A stretch of DNA of 64,000 nucleotides from Fasciolopsis buskii (Eukaryota; Platyhelminthes; Trematoda; Plagiorchiida; Fasciolidae). This document shows positions 14,201 to 27,200 of the stretch, one piece after another (the first letter of the stretch is position 1; every line of letters starts with the position of its first letter). The position numbers were made by a program, and so were the translations under genes. The notes under the pieces were generated by a model, which saw only the letters and a list, made by a program, of their open reading frames with translations, made no database searches and was not told where the DNA came from. The stretch lies in contig LUCM01004865.1 in the NCBI GenBank assembly GCA_008360955.1, positions 1-64,000 of the forward strand, read 5' to 3'.

Positions 14201-17200
14201 ACGTGGCTGATAACACAACGAAGGACGCCTTTCACGACTCACTGCAAAATTCGAATAGTGGTGTCCCAAGACGGGATTCAGTTTTTGTTGCGGGGCTTGG
14301 AATGCGCGAACCAGCCCTGCGGACAAATCCACCTGCCATATTCTAGGGCGCTTCGAGGACTGGTCTCGATTGGTGAATTTCTCCGACATGGACAGGTTGA
14401 TTGCTTGTAATACACGCTCCCACCATCCGAAAAATACCTACTAACATGGTGTTCAAACAAAGGTCGCACAGCGCACCAAATCGACCATATCCTCGTGTGA
14501 TTTCGCTGGGCTTTGTCAGTGGAAGATTGTCACGCGTTTGGGGGTGCAGTGACTGGTCACGTGAATAGTACGGACCACGTCCTGGTGCGGGCCCGCTTTA
14601 GGCTCCGTTTTTCTACGCGTCCAACGAAGCTACCGCCAAATCGGTTAAAAGTCGCTGTTCTGGAATTACCGGAAGAACTCTTGGTGCTGTCTACTACAAT
14701 CGCAAAACAGTTGAGCAGCATCACCAATACACCATCGGACAAAGTCTCGGTGGAAAATCGGTGGAAGACGCTCAAAACGGTGATAAAAGAAACGCCTTGG
14801 AAGGAAATAGGAAAGACCATTAAAAAAACTGAAAGATGGGCAGAACACTTGGGTCAACTTTTTAAACAACCTGTACACCAGATGGTAAACCTGCCATCTT
14901 CAGTCCGACCCGAACCATATGATGTCAACTGCAAGCTCCCAAGCGTCGTAGAGATTACGGACGTCGTTAATCAACTAAAGAACAGGAAAGTCGCCGGAGA
15001 AAATAGCATTCCACCCGAAGTCTGCAAAACCTGTTTAACGCGTTTGATTAGTTGGCTCCAGGGACTATTTCGCTCCATTCAAGAACGCGAGATATCTCTA
15101 ACCGATTGGGGTACGTCCATCCTGCTACCCATTCCAAAGGAAGGCGACAGAACGGTCTGCGAGAACTACAGAGGCATCGTTATGATTGACATCACCGCAC
15201 ATTTTCTGTGTACTTTTTAATCGCTCTTGAACTGCAAGAGATCGCCGCACTAAACCAAACCAGCGTGGCAGAGGTTACGTCTATCAAATATTTTCACTGT
15301 CGGGTTCTGGAACACCGCTGATGGCCATGTCTGCCAAGCTCTCAGGAATACTAAGGTATTGCTATTCGTCCACTGCCACACGAGTGCAGATGCAGGGCGA
15401 TGAATCTTCAGAATTCGCTATCCTTTTTGGAGTGAGGCAGGGCTCTCCACTTTCACCGGTCCTGTTCAATTATGTCATCGATTGAATTATGAATAACGCG
15501 GTGACGGGCTGTCCAGGCTTCCAGCCTAGCCCATCGGTCCTAATCAAAGACCTGTAGTTGGTGGACGACGTCGTTGTGTTCGGTGATTTTCCAGCCACCA
15601 TGCTAGCAATGCTCCACCGAATCACTCCCAATGCTGCGAGAGTGGGCCTCGAAATTAACACGAACAAAACGAATGCCTTCTTGACCTTCTGAATCTCACG
15701 TTTCATACAGAATCTCAGGTTCGCAACAACTTTTCGTCAATGGCGAGCGAATTGAAAATGTGCCATCGTCCAGATATCTAGGATTGGTTCTCCTGCTGCG
15801 CTCTGCTCCGTGTTCACCTATGAAGCGAAACCTGGCCGTTTTGATTTGAGGATACCAGGATGCTGGAAGTATTCGATCAACGGTGCTTGAGACGAATCTA
15901 CCAGAAAATCTGGGATGAACGAACCCCCTAACGAAATAAGAGGGCGGTTGTGTGATATTGAATAGCTGTCCATCTTCCTACAATGCTACCGGTTGCATTG
16001 GTTCGGCCGTGTTCTCCGGCGCTCAGACACAGAACTCTCTTGAGAAACGTTGTGGATCGGTGCCATTAAGGATGTGGTGGAGTGTCTAGGCTTAAGATCA
16101 GCCTACGGTTACCGTTACTGGAAACAAAACTCGATGGCAATCTGTACGGATTCGGCCTCCAACCGCAACGCTTGGTCCACAGTGATTCGCGATGTCGATG
16201 GAGCCGACTTATCCTCTAGCAGGAGTTATTCTTGTAGAAGTATAAGTAACGCTTGGAATACAGTCTAACTGTACCAATGCACATTCTTCAATTATTCTGA
16301 TTCGGCAGGAAGTGACGAAACGATCGCCACTGCCATATCCTTCAGTGTCTCCAGCCAACTGGTAGAGGGATCTTTTGGAATCCAACCACGAAGAAATGTG
16401 GCACGCACTTTACTTAAGACCGCTGTACATTTGATTATTCCACTGTGCTACTTCATCTCTCGAACTCCACGCGGCACGATACGATAGATGTTTGTTCCTC
16501 ATACGGACTGAGTCTACTGGGCTGGATACACTGTGATAAGATTTTCTTCGAACCGGTACTTAGTACTCGGTTCCTAACGTTCACGTGGCTCACGCAGTCA
16601 CTCAGTCCAATCCTAGCGATATTATGCAAACATTGATGATCAAAAACCCCAAACGACGAACGTTTTCGGTGCAACAATATAACAGAACTGAACGTTGCGG
16701 CACGGTGCACACGGTGTTTCAATTTTAGCGAAATATAAGGCCGGTGCCACAAGCGCTTCAGTTCATCGCATCCTACTAGAGCCCTGCGTAAATGCACACT
16801 CACATCGATTACCGTACTGCCAGCTTTAGTCACGAAGCCGCCGAGGTCGGAATTATTAGTTGCCCCCCATCAAGCATCAAGTTCAGGCTTACTGTTGCCC
16901 AATCTTGTAACAGCACTTTACGTTTTGGGGATAGAAAGCATATGCCAAGCGGAGCTGCAGCTGTTGCGAGTCTGTCTAGTGAATGTTGTGCATATTTTAT
17001 ACATTCGAACAAGCGTACAAGATTTTCTGCACAATCTAGGTCACAGCTTTTCACCATTGGTCAATTCGACCCCTACATCAAAAAGACCTCTTAAAGCATC
17101 CTTCTTTATCTGGTCGATGACGAAGTTAAACAAGACTACCGAAATGAAGACTTGTCGAAAATCGCTAGTTGGTTTGAATTAACTTGATAGTTCACCATAC

Positions 17201-18056
17201 TCGACGAAGGCATGCAACTCTCGCAGCGGATTCACGGACTTCTCTGGCTTATGGTTCCTTTGAAGATCATTGAATAGCATTGTTTGATCGGCTAAGTCGA
17301 AGGGGCTTTTCCAGTTGAGAAAAACCACGATTATCGGACCAAGACGTGTGTGGTGTGTTCCATATAGCTGGGGAGTACTAAAACGTAGTCCATGCAACTT
17401 CGACCTGGGCTGAATCCGGCCTGGTGCTCGCGAATGTTACTCTTTCGAACCACAGTTAGACAACGCTGTTCAAGCCAAAACCTTGATGACTTTTGGAATT
17501 AAACTGATTTCACCGTGACTACTGGAGTCACCCCATGTTCCTTAAACTGGTTTAGTGGATAGGATTTTCGTATCTTTCTGGCGAACTATGAGCTGATAAT
17601 CTGGATTCGCTTTCAGTGAATATCAACCCCGATGAACAACATACACCAAAGAATCCATCTGAGGACATTCGCTATACATGAAATGAACATCTTAACCGAT
17701 TTTAATTCCATGCTCACTTAAAGACTGAGCTCGGGCAAATACTCTGCACCCAAGCTCAGCCATTCTGATGAAACTCACCCTACTACGGCAGTATTATGAA
17801 AACAGTTTTGAGATACTAGAAGTATCTGTCTCTATCTGTGACGGACGCGTTTCTGAACTCCATAAGAAGATCGATCTAACTACTGCGGGTTACTCTTGAT
17901 CGCTGATATTCAATCGGTCTTCTCGCCGAGTTCAGAGGTATAAATCATTGAGTTTCTCTATGCGATGCTTCACTCTCTACGATTTCTGCACACCTGTTTT
18001 GATTTGTATCCGTTCTTTTTCTGAGGTTTGTGCTGACATCAGATAACGGACTAATG

Positions 18057-18087
<31 letters not shown>

Positions 18088-21000
18088 CACAAGTTTGTGT
18101 GCAATTCTGTGTTACTGCAAAATATCATGGGCGTTTTGATGGAAGGGAAAAACATTGACAGTATAAGAAAAAAATTAAACATTTTTCGTGGACTTTTCTC
18201 CTTTGTTAGTTCTTCTTTGAGGCTCCCTCATATCATCTGATTCATCCTAATCCACTGTTCTTCTGAAGAAAGCTAGATCGAGGTAGAGAGTTGTTTTTAA
18301 AGTGGTCCACTGCGATCGTTTAGACAGCACAACGAAATAAGGTCTTCGAAACCCGTTGAAACACGATGATCAGTCTTCCGGTTCTCTGCATCTTTTTATT
18401 TTTTCAGCTCATATTCCCGGCATTCCCGGGACTTCCAGGAGAGCCGATTCGACTCGGAGATGTGAACAAAGATTAAAAACAATGGATACTATGAACAATA
18501 ACCCACATAGCATTTATTTGTCAATTTACAATTACTTTGCTCTGGACCTCAATGATTGGAAAAACCAAAGCGTTTGGAATAGTGCGTTTATTGTTCATTT
18601 TAGGCAAGGAACGGTCCTATCAAACTGTTATTATTCCGAATGCGAAATTCAAAGGGTCATGAAAATAGAGCAGTACTAGTTGCGATGAACAGCTACACGA
18701 CAACATCAGCCGATTGTACTCATCTTGCTGTCCACTGGTGTTTAGATTGCTTCTCCAGAGTTCGATTCTTCTTGTCGTCACTTGTTTCTTCAATTGGGCA
18801 TCCCATAATTAACCACCTCCTTCTTCCTAAGAAACGATAGTTGATGTACGGTAAATGACAGGGAAGGGTAGCAAAATTATGACACATCGGTATTTTAATG
18901 ACGAAGTAATGGGTTAATGGGTGAACAACATCTACAGACAATGGTGGTCACGTTTAGGTCTGAAAATGCTTATTATTGGTGATCTAATAGCTGATTTTTT
19001 TAAATTTTTATCGACTAATTATGCCACTACGATGGTCATTCTTCAGTTTGATTCCCCACTTCGCTTTCTTCACATCTTTGTTCGACTTCTTTTTACTACT
19101 GAACCCTTACATTTTGTGGTGTTCAGTAAATCTGTTTCCTTCCGGTCACACTAATCAATCTTGGAAATCGCTAAAAGTAAATTTTCTCCGTTGAAAACTG
19201 CTTCCATTCTTTTCAACCAAATTAGGAGGAAGAATATTTGTCTAATTGCGTGAGCAAACTGCTCTGCCTTCGACCTAAAGTCATTTTCGTTGGTGGAGGT
19301 GTCAGTCATGCGGCTCAAATGTTCCTGCTCAAGGCGGGAGTTACATTGTTCTCAAATGTGAAGCAGGCAAGTTCCGTCGAATGTTCGTCATGTTATGTTT
19401 GTTTTTCACAGCATATTGTTTGATGGTCGAGGGATCTTTAGCTCCCTCGATCGTAGACACTCACCGAAATTTGCTTACAGACTTTACGCCATCAAAACCA
19501 GAACGACAAGATGCGTAAAAGTAAAAATGAGACGTTTCTGTAGGATTCATCGCACATACTGGACCTTCCCCATTCTTGTTCCGTCGTAATCCACGGTTCC
19601 GGTCTGATTGTAAAGTTTTCGATAATGGAAGTCTCTTTTTGTTTAGAAAAACATTTTTGTGCACAGCACAAATTGAACAGTGAAACTCGACCAAACACGT
19701 TTAGTCCTTCCGTGTTGGTTTCTTGCCAAATCAATGGGAGTTACTTATAAGCATGTGGATGTTTTGGGGACGTCTAAGAACAGTGGTATATAATTCCTGT
19801 GATTTTCTACGCATAGGTACTAACACCTACTGTAATGTTTTTCTGTGTAATCGCTTCATTGGTCGATCTGATTATCGTTTGGGAAGTGACTTTCATATTT
19901 TTAGGCATACACTGAAGAAGAGATCGCTTCACTTTTATCTGAACTGTTCTCTGAAATCATTTCGTATTCTTTTCTTGGCCGTCATTATCTCACATGCTTC
20001 CTCGTCCTTTTTGTACTGAAGCAAATGAACTCAGCAACACACGTTTATGTAATTCCTGTTTCCAGACCAGGAGATTGTTCACTCGTTATTGTCGTGATTA
20101 ATGTTCGCCATTATGTAACTACTAATGTTATCATCAAACGTAATTCTTCTGATACATTCATCCATCAGCTGTTGCTCGAAGCCACTTATGGTCTTCATCG
20201 TGTATTCTTTTGGTTCAAAATTCACAACTCTCCGATACTGTACTCCTAATCATAGGAGCAGTTTGATGCCTTTCTTCATATGTCTGCGTATTGGCTACAG
20301 TAAAGAAATCGCTGATTTTAACACTCATTTTCGTCTGTAGTGGGATGTACGTTGTTGGCCAGATCTCGCTTCTCTTCGTACTCCACTTGGTGCCATTTAT
20401 TTCCTCTGCCAGTTGTGCACATTCTTAAAATTCACCTTTCGTCGGCTAGTTAAGGGTATTTGTTTACTCGACCAACTTGAATTTGAAATAAACCTTGTTT
20501 TCAATTGTGGACCGTTTTTCTTACGTTCTAGTCCGCCCTCAGACGGATTTCCCGCATAACAGGAGCAGAAATCTTGGAATCAGTTGACCGCCTGGTGAGT
20601 GATGGGTTCAGCAAAGGTAACGCACAACGACCGGTCACTCAGCTAGGAATATGTCAAGAATTTCAAGTCAAGGAAGTTATATTACCTGATGGTACGTGGT
20701 TTGTTTGTTTGTGCTATGCACTAATAATCTTATTCCGTATCCCGGTGCTTTATGGCTTGTATTGATTGAAAAAACAACTGAACGGAATATTCCATCTCGG
20801 TTTCCAGTAAACTGGGAAAAGTGTCAATGCGCATCGCTCTGTTTCTTTTAAACACGAACGCTACTGATGTTAGTAGCTGTCGCCAAGGCTGTGATAGAGT
20901 ATTCTAATCACTTCCATCAGGCCAAGGAAAATCCATTTCAGATTCTGAATGTCTTACCCACCGGGGAATGGCAGCTTGATTCTAGTTTCAAAATCTACCT

Positions 21001-24000
21001 TCGAGTCATTTAATGCCAGCATGACCATTTTTCATGATAAGTTGGACACACCACGCGCTCATGCCTGTTAAGAAATGTCTTTTCTTGCACATGATTAGGC
21101 AAAAAGCGATATGCCATCCGCAATCAGGAACTCGGAAGGGTTTGACATTTTGTTGAGTAACTCCGAATCACGAAGTGCTTCCTTTATCAGGCGACCGCTG
21201 CTTCACGCTCTCATTAGTTTGTTTATTACGGGATTCCGTGATTTGCAGGCATTTCGAAAATACGAAAAATCTAGGTTGCATTTTCGATTTCTTAATCTAA
21301 AAGTGCAGATAATTTGTTCTAAAACAGGTTGAGTATTCTCTAATATTGTAAGATATTTCACCAATAATGAGATAAAAATTTGAATCTTGAAATAAAAATG
21401 CTCTCAGACTATCTCGTTTTGGCTCACATCCTTTGGTTCCTTGCGGTTTCCTTTTGTCGTTTACAATTTTTGCCTCGTCTTTCTAGAGTGGGGAAAGTTA
21501 TCATCATCGCAGTGCTGTAGGTAGGACCATTCATATACATATGTGCATGGCCTTTGTTAGTTGTTCGTCGGTGCATTAAGTTCTTGTCTTACACTAATGT
21601 AGAGTATATATTTTGCCTATCGATCAGATAGTGTTATGCGCTCTGCCCCAACCTAGTTGTGCGTCATTGTAGATTTTTTTGCACACTACTTGGTCGGGTT
21701 AGTGAACAGCAAGAGATTTGCTCTTTGTGCTCCTGTGACCGTGGCAGTCATTTTTGAACTTCGATTTTCGCATTCTGTTGGACCTTGGTTCAGTCAGTGT
21801 GGTATCATCTCGTATTGTCTTTATGTCGGTTCAGCAATTTATTTTCCGCGTGCTCTAATGTGCATCCGAAGGTTTGAATCGTTGGCGATGAACTATTCTT
21901 TGTTCTGATTCCAAAGGTGTTTTGTATAAACTGAACAAATTCGTGCTTATGGCTCGAGTTCGCTTGAGTTCACCAGGACGATTGATGTTCGCCAGGGTTT
22001 CCCCCTCCCACCCTTCCCTTATAATTTTGTAATTGAGATGGTTATGGAGATAACTCCGTGTTCACGTAAGAACTGACATTGATATTTGCTTAGACGGGAA
22101 ACTCTAAGAGAATATGCTTCTGCGTGAGTACACATAGATTGCAAGTTCTCGATCATCGAAACGATAGTGCAGCTATTTTTCGGACGCATTTTGCATCTTC
22201 AAGGTGTGAAAGATACTGCCGGATTGGAGTGGTTTGAAACCGAACCTCGTCGTTGCAAAGGGCGAGGTGAGTGAAGTAGATAGGTTTAATAATTTCAGTG
22301 GTTGCATCTTATCTGGTGGCCGCATGTCCGATGAAGTTTCGTCGCGTGTGTTGGAGGTTGGATTGGTATTTACCACTTTGGAGCATCTGTGATATCTGCT
22401 CCATATTGAGCTGTCGACCAAAGGTTGAGTTTGCACAACAATAGTATTGGGCCCTAAGGTTCACCCTTTAGAAGAGGCATTGAATGAGAATAAACTAAGG
22501 CATTTGAAATGTTTCGCACATGCCCGTAAAACGCCTAACTCTTTTATACGCTGCTTTCCGAGACAGGCAGTAATTGGAAGTTGGGTCGTGGTGGTCAGTG
22601 GATGACGAGGGCGAGATGTGTAAAAGCCTAAACCGGGGACGGGTCCGTGTTGATTTTATTTAGACTGCTGGTTTGGGTTCCACGATATCCCGCGGAGCGA
22701 TGTTTGAATAAAGTAGGTGATATGAGTCGATTCCGCACTCAGTGATGTTGTTGCATTGGAAATCTTTCATCCTCTATACAGTTGGTGGTCCTATTATTTT
22801 GCAGTTAATCTCTTAGCATTTCTCGTTTTCTTGTACGGAGTTTGTTGTGAATTAGAAAAGGGAACCAGAGTTCATTGGTGCAAGTTTTTTGGTTACACAA
22901 AGTAATGCTGACTTGACCACTCGCTGGTTTGTCAATTTGTGTTCGCACTTTGTACTCGTACTTATCTTCAATCAGAGTATTAGAACTTAAAGTTGATAGA
23001 TTAATGGGTTCAGTGAACTTGATGGGTTCCGCAAAGATTTTGGCGCTGTTCGTAACAAATATGAATTCAAAGGCTGATCCACAGTACAATCTACTGTTTA
23101 CGACGACAGTTTCGTGTATTGAATGTCATATGATATGAACCAACGGAACGCTGCCCAAACCGAAGGAGAAATTTGTATTATGGTGCCTCCATTTTGGCCT
23201 TTATTTCATCGAAAGACAGAAAAGGGAAACGCGGCATTCATGTTGCGTTGGGAGTCTGTGGCTGATACTCTATTTCATGCACTTTGTGACCGATTCATTA
23301 AAGTTCACGTCTTCTCATGGTTTACAGCAGTGCTAGTAACCAGAAAAACCAGTGCGTGCGCCCTTACACACGTACAATGTTTTGAAAGGCGACAAAGGTC
23401 TATAGCCCTATTAAATAGCGAGCCACTGGCCAGGTCACAATATCACCAACGGACTTGTCTGCTATTTTTATGGAGAATGCTTTCCAGACAATTGCTTGCA
23501 GCGTCTTCAACATCGCTGCTGCTCGTTTGCGGCCGAGTGTGATCCCACTCTATTTTGGCCTACCAACTACTGTGGTAGCAGCTCCCCCATTTGTAACCTG
23601 TGTCGGCTCCGTTGGCTTGACTGTTATTGTCATCTATTGATTCTATTGGACTAAGCGTTACACATCCCGTTGATCCGTCGTGTGCTTGATCGCAGCCATT
23701 TTACACTTCGGATTCCACCCACACGTTGTTTGGCGTTAATCGAATTCGAACACTTTGTAGTTCAGAAATAGAAGCCATGCCGTTCAACTGTCAAATGCAT
23801 TACATACTAAAAAAAGTTCTTGTAAATTCGTGATTGCTAATTGTCAGTTGGATTTCCAGCTTTCCATCAATAGCCGAAGCACTATCATCATGCGCCTTGG
23901 GCTTCGATGTAGTGTGCTTGCTTTTGATGTTCTATTTGCCCGTCGCCGGTAGTTTCTATAATAGTGGTTGTTTTTTCGCTGACGTTTCTACTTTTGATTA

Positions 24001-24188
24001 ATGGACGCTATCGTTCCAATAACCCAGTTTACCGGGTGCTGAAAAACACTTCCTGCTACACGCTCTTTTTGTGGATCGTTGGCCTAAGGTTATTAGTTAG
24101 GTGATTATTTGTGATTACTCCAAGAGTTGATGAGCCTCTGGTGTCTAAACCTAGATTATTGTTGCTGCCTTCGATATTATTTTGGTGT

Positions 24189-24234
<46 letters not shown>

Positions 24235-27200
24235 CAAACGTATGCACAGATCATATGCCATCAGAGTCATGGCGAAGAACGAAAACAGTGGCAGAAAAAC
24301 AGGAAGGAAACGTAGGTATAACGTGGGTTTACCAGATTGTAGAGGGGAGTACGACCACAATGAGCTGTGAGGGTAATCGACCCAGCAGCACGAACCAATC
24401 AACAGCAGTCATCCGAAGAAGCAATAACGCCTATCTCCCAAGTGCTTCCCGATACTCAAAGATCGCAGTAGTGACAGGCGCGGCGGAGCCAAAGCTCAGG
24501 TAACACGACTCCCCCAGCTGAGGGCAACAGTTCAAATCGCCATTCCGGACAATCGGACCAACACAGCCATGGGGAGATCCAGAAGAATGAAAGCCAAAGT
24601 GTCTAATCGGCCCGGGAATGTTCTGCTAATCAGAACATGGATCTCACCTGGGTGTGATCTGGAAAAGAACAGTATTCATAGCCTAGCAAAATCTGGGACT
24701 GTGGTTTGTTTTGCTTCGCAACAAACGTGCGAACCACCTACTTGTCTTGTTACAAGATGAATACACCTCTTTCCTTCATTTCCACGCCATCGGCTAAGAG
24801 AATCCACTATTTCTCCATAAACTGGATACTGCTCGATTGTCCAAACCGAAGGAAGGAAGGTTTTTGTATCCGAATATCCACTAATCCATCTTCATCGACC
24901 GTTTGTTTCAAGTACTGTGTAGATGTGCAAAAATAATCGCGAATGGCCTTTTTAGCAAAACCTTTACGATTTCTTCAGTCTTATCCCCTGTACTTACGGT
25001 CGTTCTTCTTTCTCGTAAAGTCACGAAGTAGTTTTTTATATCGTATATACTAACATCCTTTATCTTTTTTCGAAGCGATCATTTTGAATCATTTCAGAAA
25101 TATGATTAGTTCAATATGATCTTACTATTACGAAAAAAGGGAATTTTTCCAGAGAACAGATAGCACTGAATTTTAATTATCCAAAAATTCATACGGAGTG
25201 TAGTTAGAAAGCAAATTAGGCAGCAAGTGACTCCCAGTCATACTCATACATCACAGCATACCATAAGAAGCAAAGGAATTGAATTGAAAGAAGCGCGGAA
25301 CGCGTTGCCTTGTTTGGGTCATTTGTAAAAAATAAGTTAAGGCGGAGGATAACCCCTTGCCAATGTGGAGACATCAAAGTTGTATTTCACTGTCTTGTTG
25401 TTAAAATTGAGTTACTATGTATTTTATCATTATTGGTGTAACGAATTTTTTAACCGCGAACATTGCTCTCCTGTGATTGCTTGTTTGCTGTATTTTGCAT
25501 CAAGATTCCAGGTCATTGCCCTCCGAGCCAAAATCAACAAAAAACTGAACTCTTTGAGAAAAAGCAAGAAAATCAGCGATGAAAGGTACAACCAAATAAA
25601 GCCTGCAGAGGGACCCGTCCCCAGGATATATGGACTTCCTAAAGTCCATAAGCCGGGGGTGCCGCTCAGACCCATTGTCGCATCAACAACAGCACCGAAC
25701 TATCAGCTAGCAAAGTACCTTTTCCGTCTCCTACGCCCATGCCTACCACAGGGCCAAAACGACACGAAGAGTTCTGCCACATTCCTGGAACAAATCAAAG
25801 ACCTCAAGTTAGAAGCAAACGAAACTATGGTCTCATTCGACGTCACATCAATGTTCACAAATATTCCAAGGCAAATGGCATTGGACAGTATGCGCCAGCT
25901 TATGGAGAAGGACTCCAACTTATCAAATAGAACAGCAATGTCTAAGGACGATATAATGCACTTGATAAAATCGTGCATGGAATCATACCTACAGTTCAAT
26001 GGGACGGTATATAGACAAATAAGAGGAACGCCCATGGGATCACCACTATCAGGCTTGTTAGCAGACGCAACCATGAAACATTTCGAGACAAAGGCATTCG
26101 AAACAAACCGCCCACGCTTATGGATCCGATATATTGATGATAAATTGGTTGTTAGAAAAAACAGAAATGGACCAATTTCGTCAAAACCTAAACGCGATAG
26201 TGTCCAGCATCAAATTCACCAAGGAGGAGGAAAAGACTCGGCTCTACCGTTTCTCGACGTACTAATTATGAGGCAACCAAACGGGAGCATAGAGACAACC
26301 GTCTACAGAAAACCGACGATGACGGACCGCATACTCAATTTCAAAAGCAACCATCCAACCTGCCACCTAAAGAGCTGTGTGCGTACCATATCACAATCAC
26401 CGACAAACCGACCGGCACTGAGATCTATTCTATTCAACGGAAAGGATCGCGTCGACCAGCACGACCAGTCAGGGGTAGCTTATGCCATTCCGTGCCTCGG
26501 ATGTGACAAACAGTATGTCGGTGAGACAAGCAAACAGTTACGCACATGCTTGCACGAACATAGCCTAGCCCTACGACGCGCTGACCCACACTCGCAGATA
26601 TGGAACCACTGTGCACAAACAGGCCATGAGGTCAACATCAACAACGCAAAGGTAGTCAGCTGGGCAAACAGAAATGGGGAGCGACTGTTTCTCGAATCCC
26701 TCCACTCGAATAACTCGTTCAATCGGCATGTCGAGATTGACAAACATTACCTCATCTTAACAAGACCCCGATGCAGCATGGAGAGACAAACAGACGGACA
26801 GTACACAAAACCGAACGGAACTAGCGATCCCATTCAATCACTCATTCACGTTTGACGAGTCCTAGTTTGGATCGAAACGTCACGATAAACGTGTTAACTC
26901 AGTGTGCACCTCAACTCTAAAAATTATATATATATATATATTTATATATATAATGCGTCAAGCAATAGCAGAGTTGCGCGCTTACAAGTCGAGCTTTTAG
27001 TTATGCATCGGTTTTGTATTTCATGACAAATGTACGGTCATCTAAACGTGTTTTGGGCGACTTGAGGCTCGTGTCCGTGCTGTGCTTCGTGCAATTTAAT
27101 GTTCGTTCTGCTGAATGCTACTTGGTGTCTAATGTTGACGTCCTTCGTCGTTTCCGTTTATATATATATATATATATATATCAACTGAGCGAGGCAACAT

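Larger units (their letters stand above)
25510..26953 (+). mobile_element. Penelope-like retroelement (PLE), 5'-truncated
   Basis: Consists of the RT/GIY-YIG ORF (homology from about 25517), a hammerhead-ribozyme-like sequence at its 3' end (26847-26893) and a terminal (AT)n tract (26924-26952). Sequence from 26825 to about 26950 recurs inverted at 55733-55872, which marks it as the element's own 3' end. PLEs combine a telomerase-related RT with a GIY-YIG endonuclease and carry hammerheads in their pseudo-LTRs; all three hallmarks are visible here. It lies in PIKfyve intron 9. Confidence 0.88.

Noticed and set aside
18356..18679. 107-codon open frame considered as a PIKfyve exon between exons 7 and 8
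   Set aside because: No similarity to PIKfyve; exon 7 to exon 8 joins without a gap in phase 0 and in alignment.
23123..23542. 139-codon open frame after the LINE tract
   Set aside because: No motif, begins inside repeat homology, and not needed for the exon 9-10 join.
24111..24503. Open frames containing Ile-Tyr repeats
   Set aside because: Translations of the (AT)n microsatellite fused to repeat sequence; the same applies at 11.1, 27.1, 36.3 and 55.8 kb.
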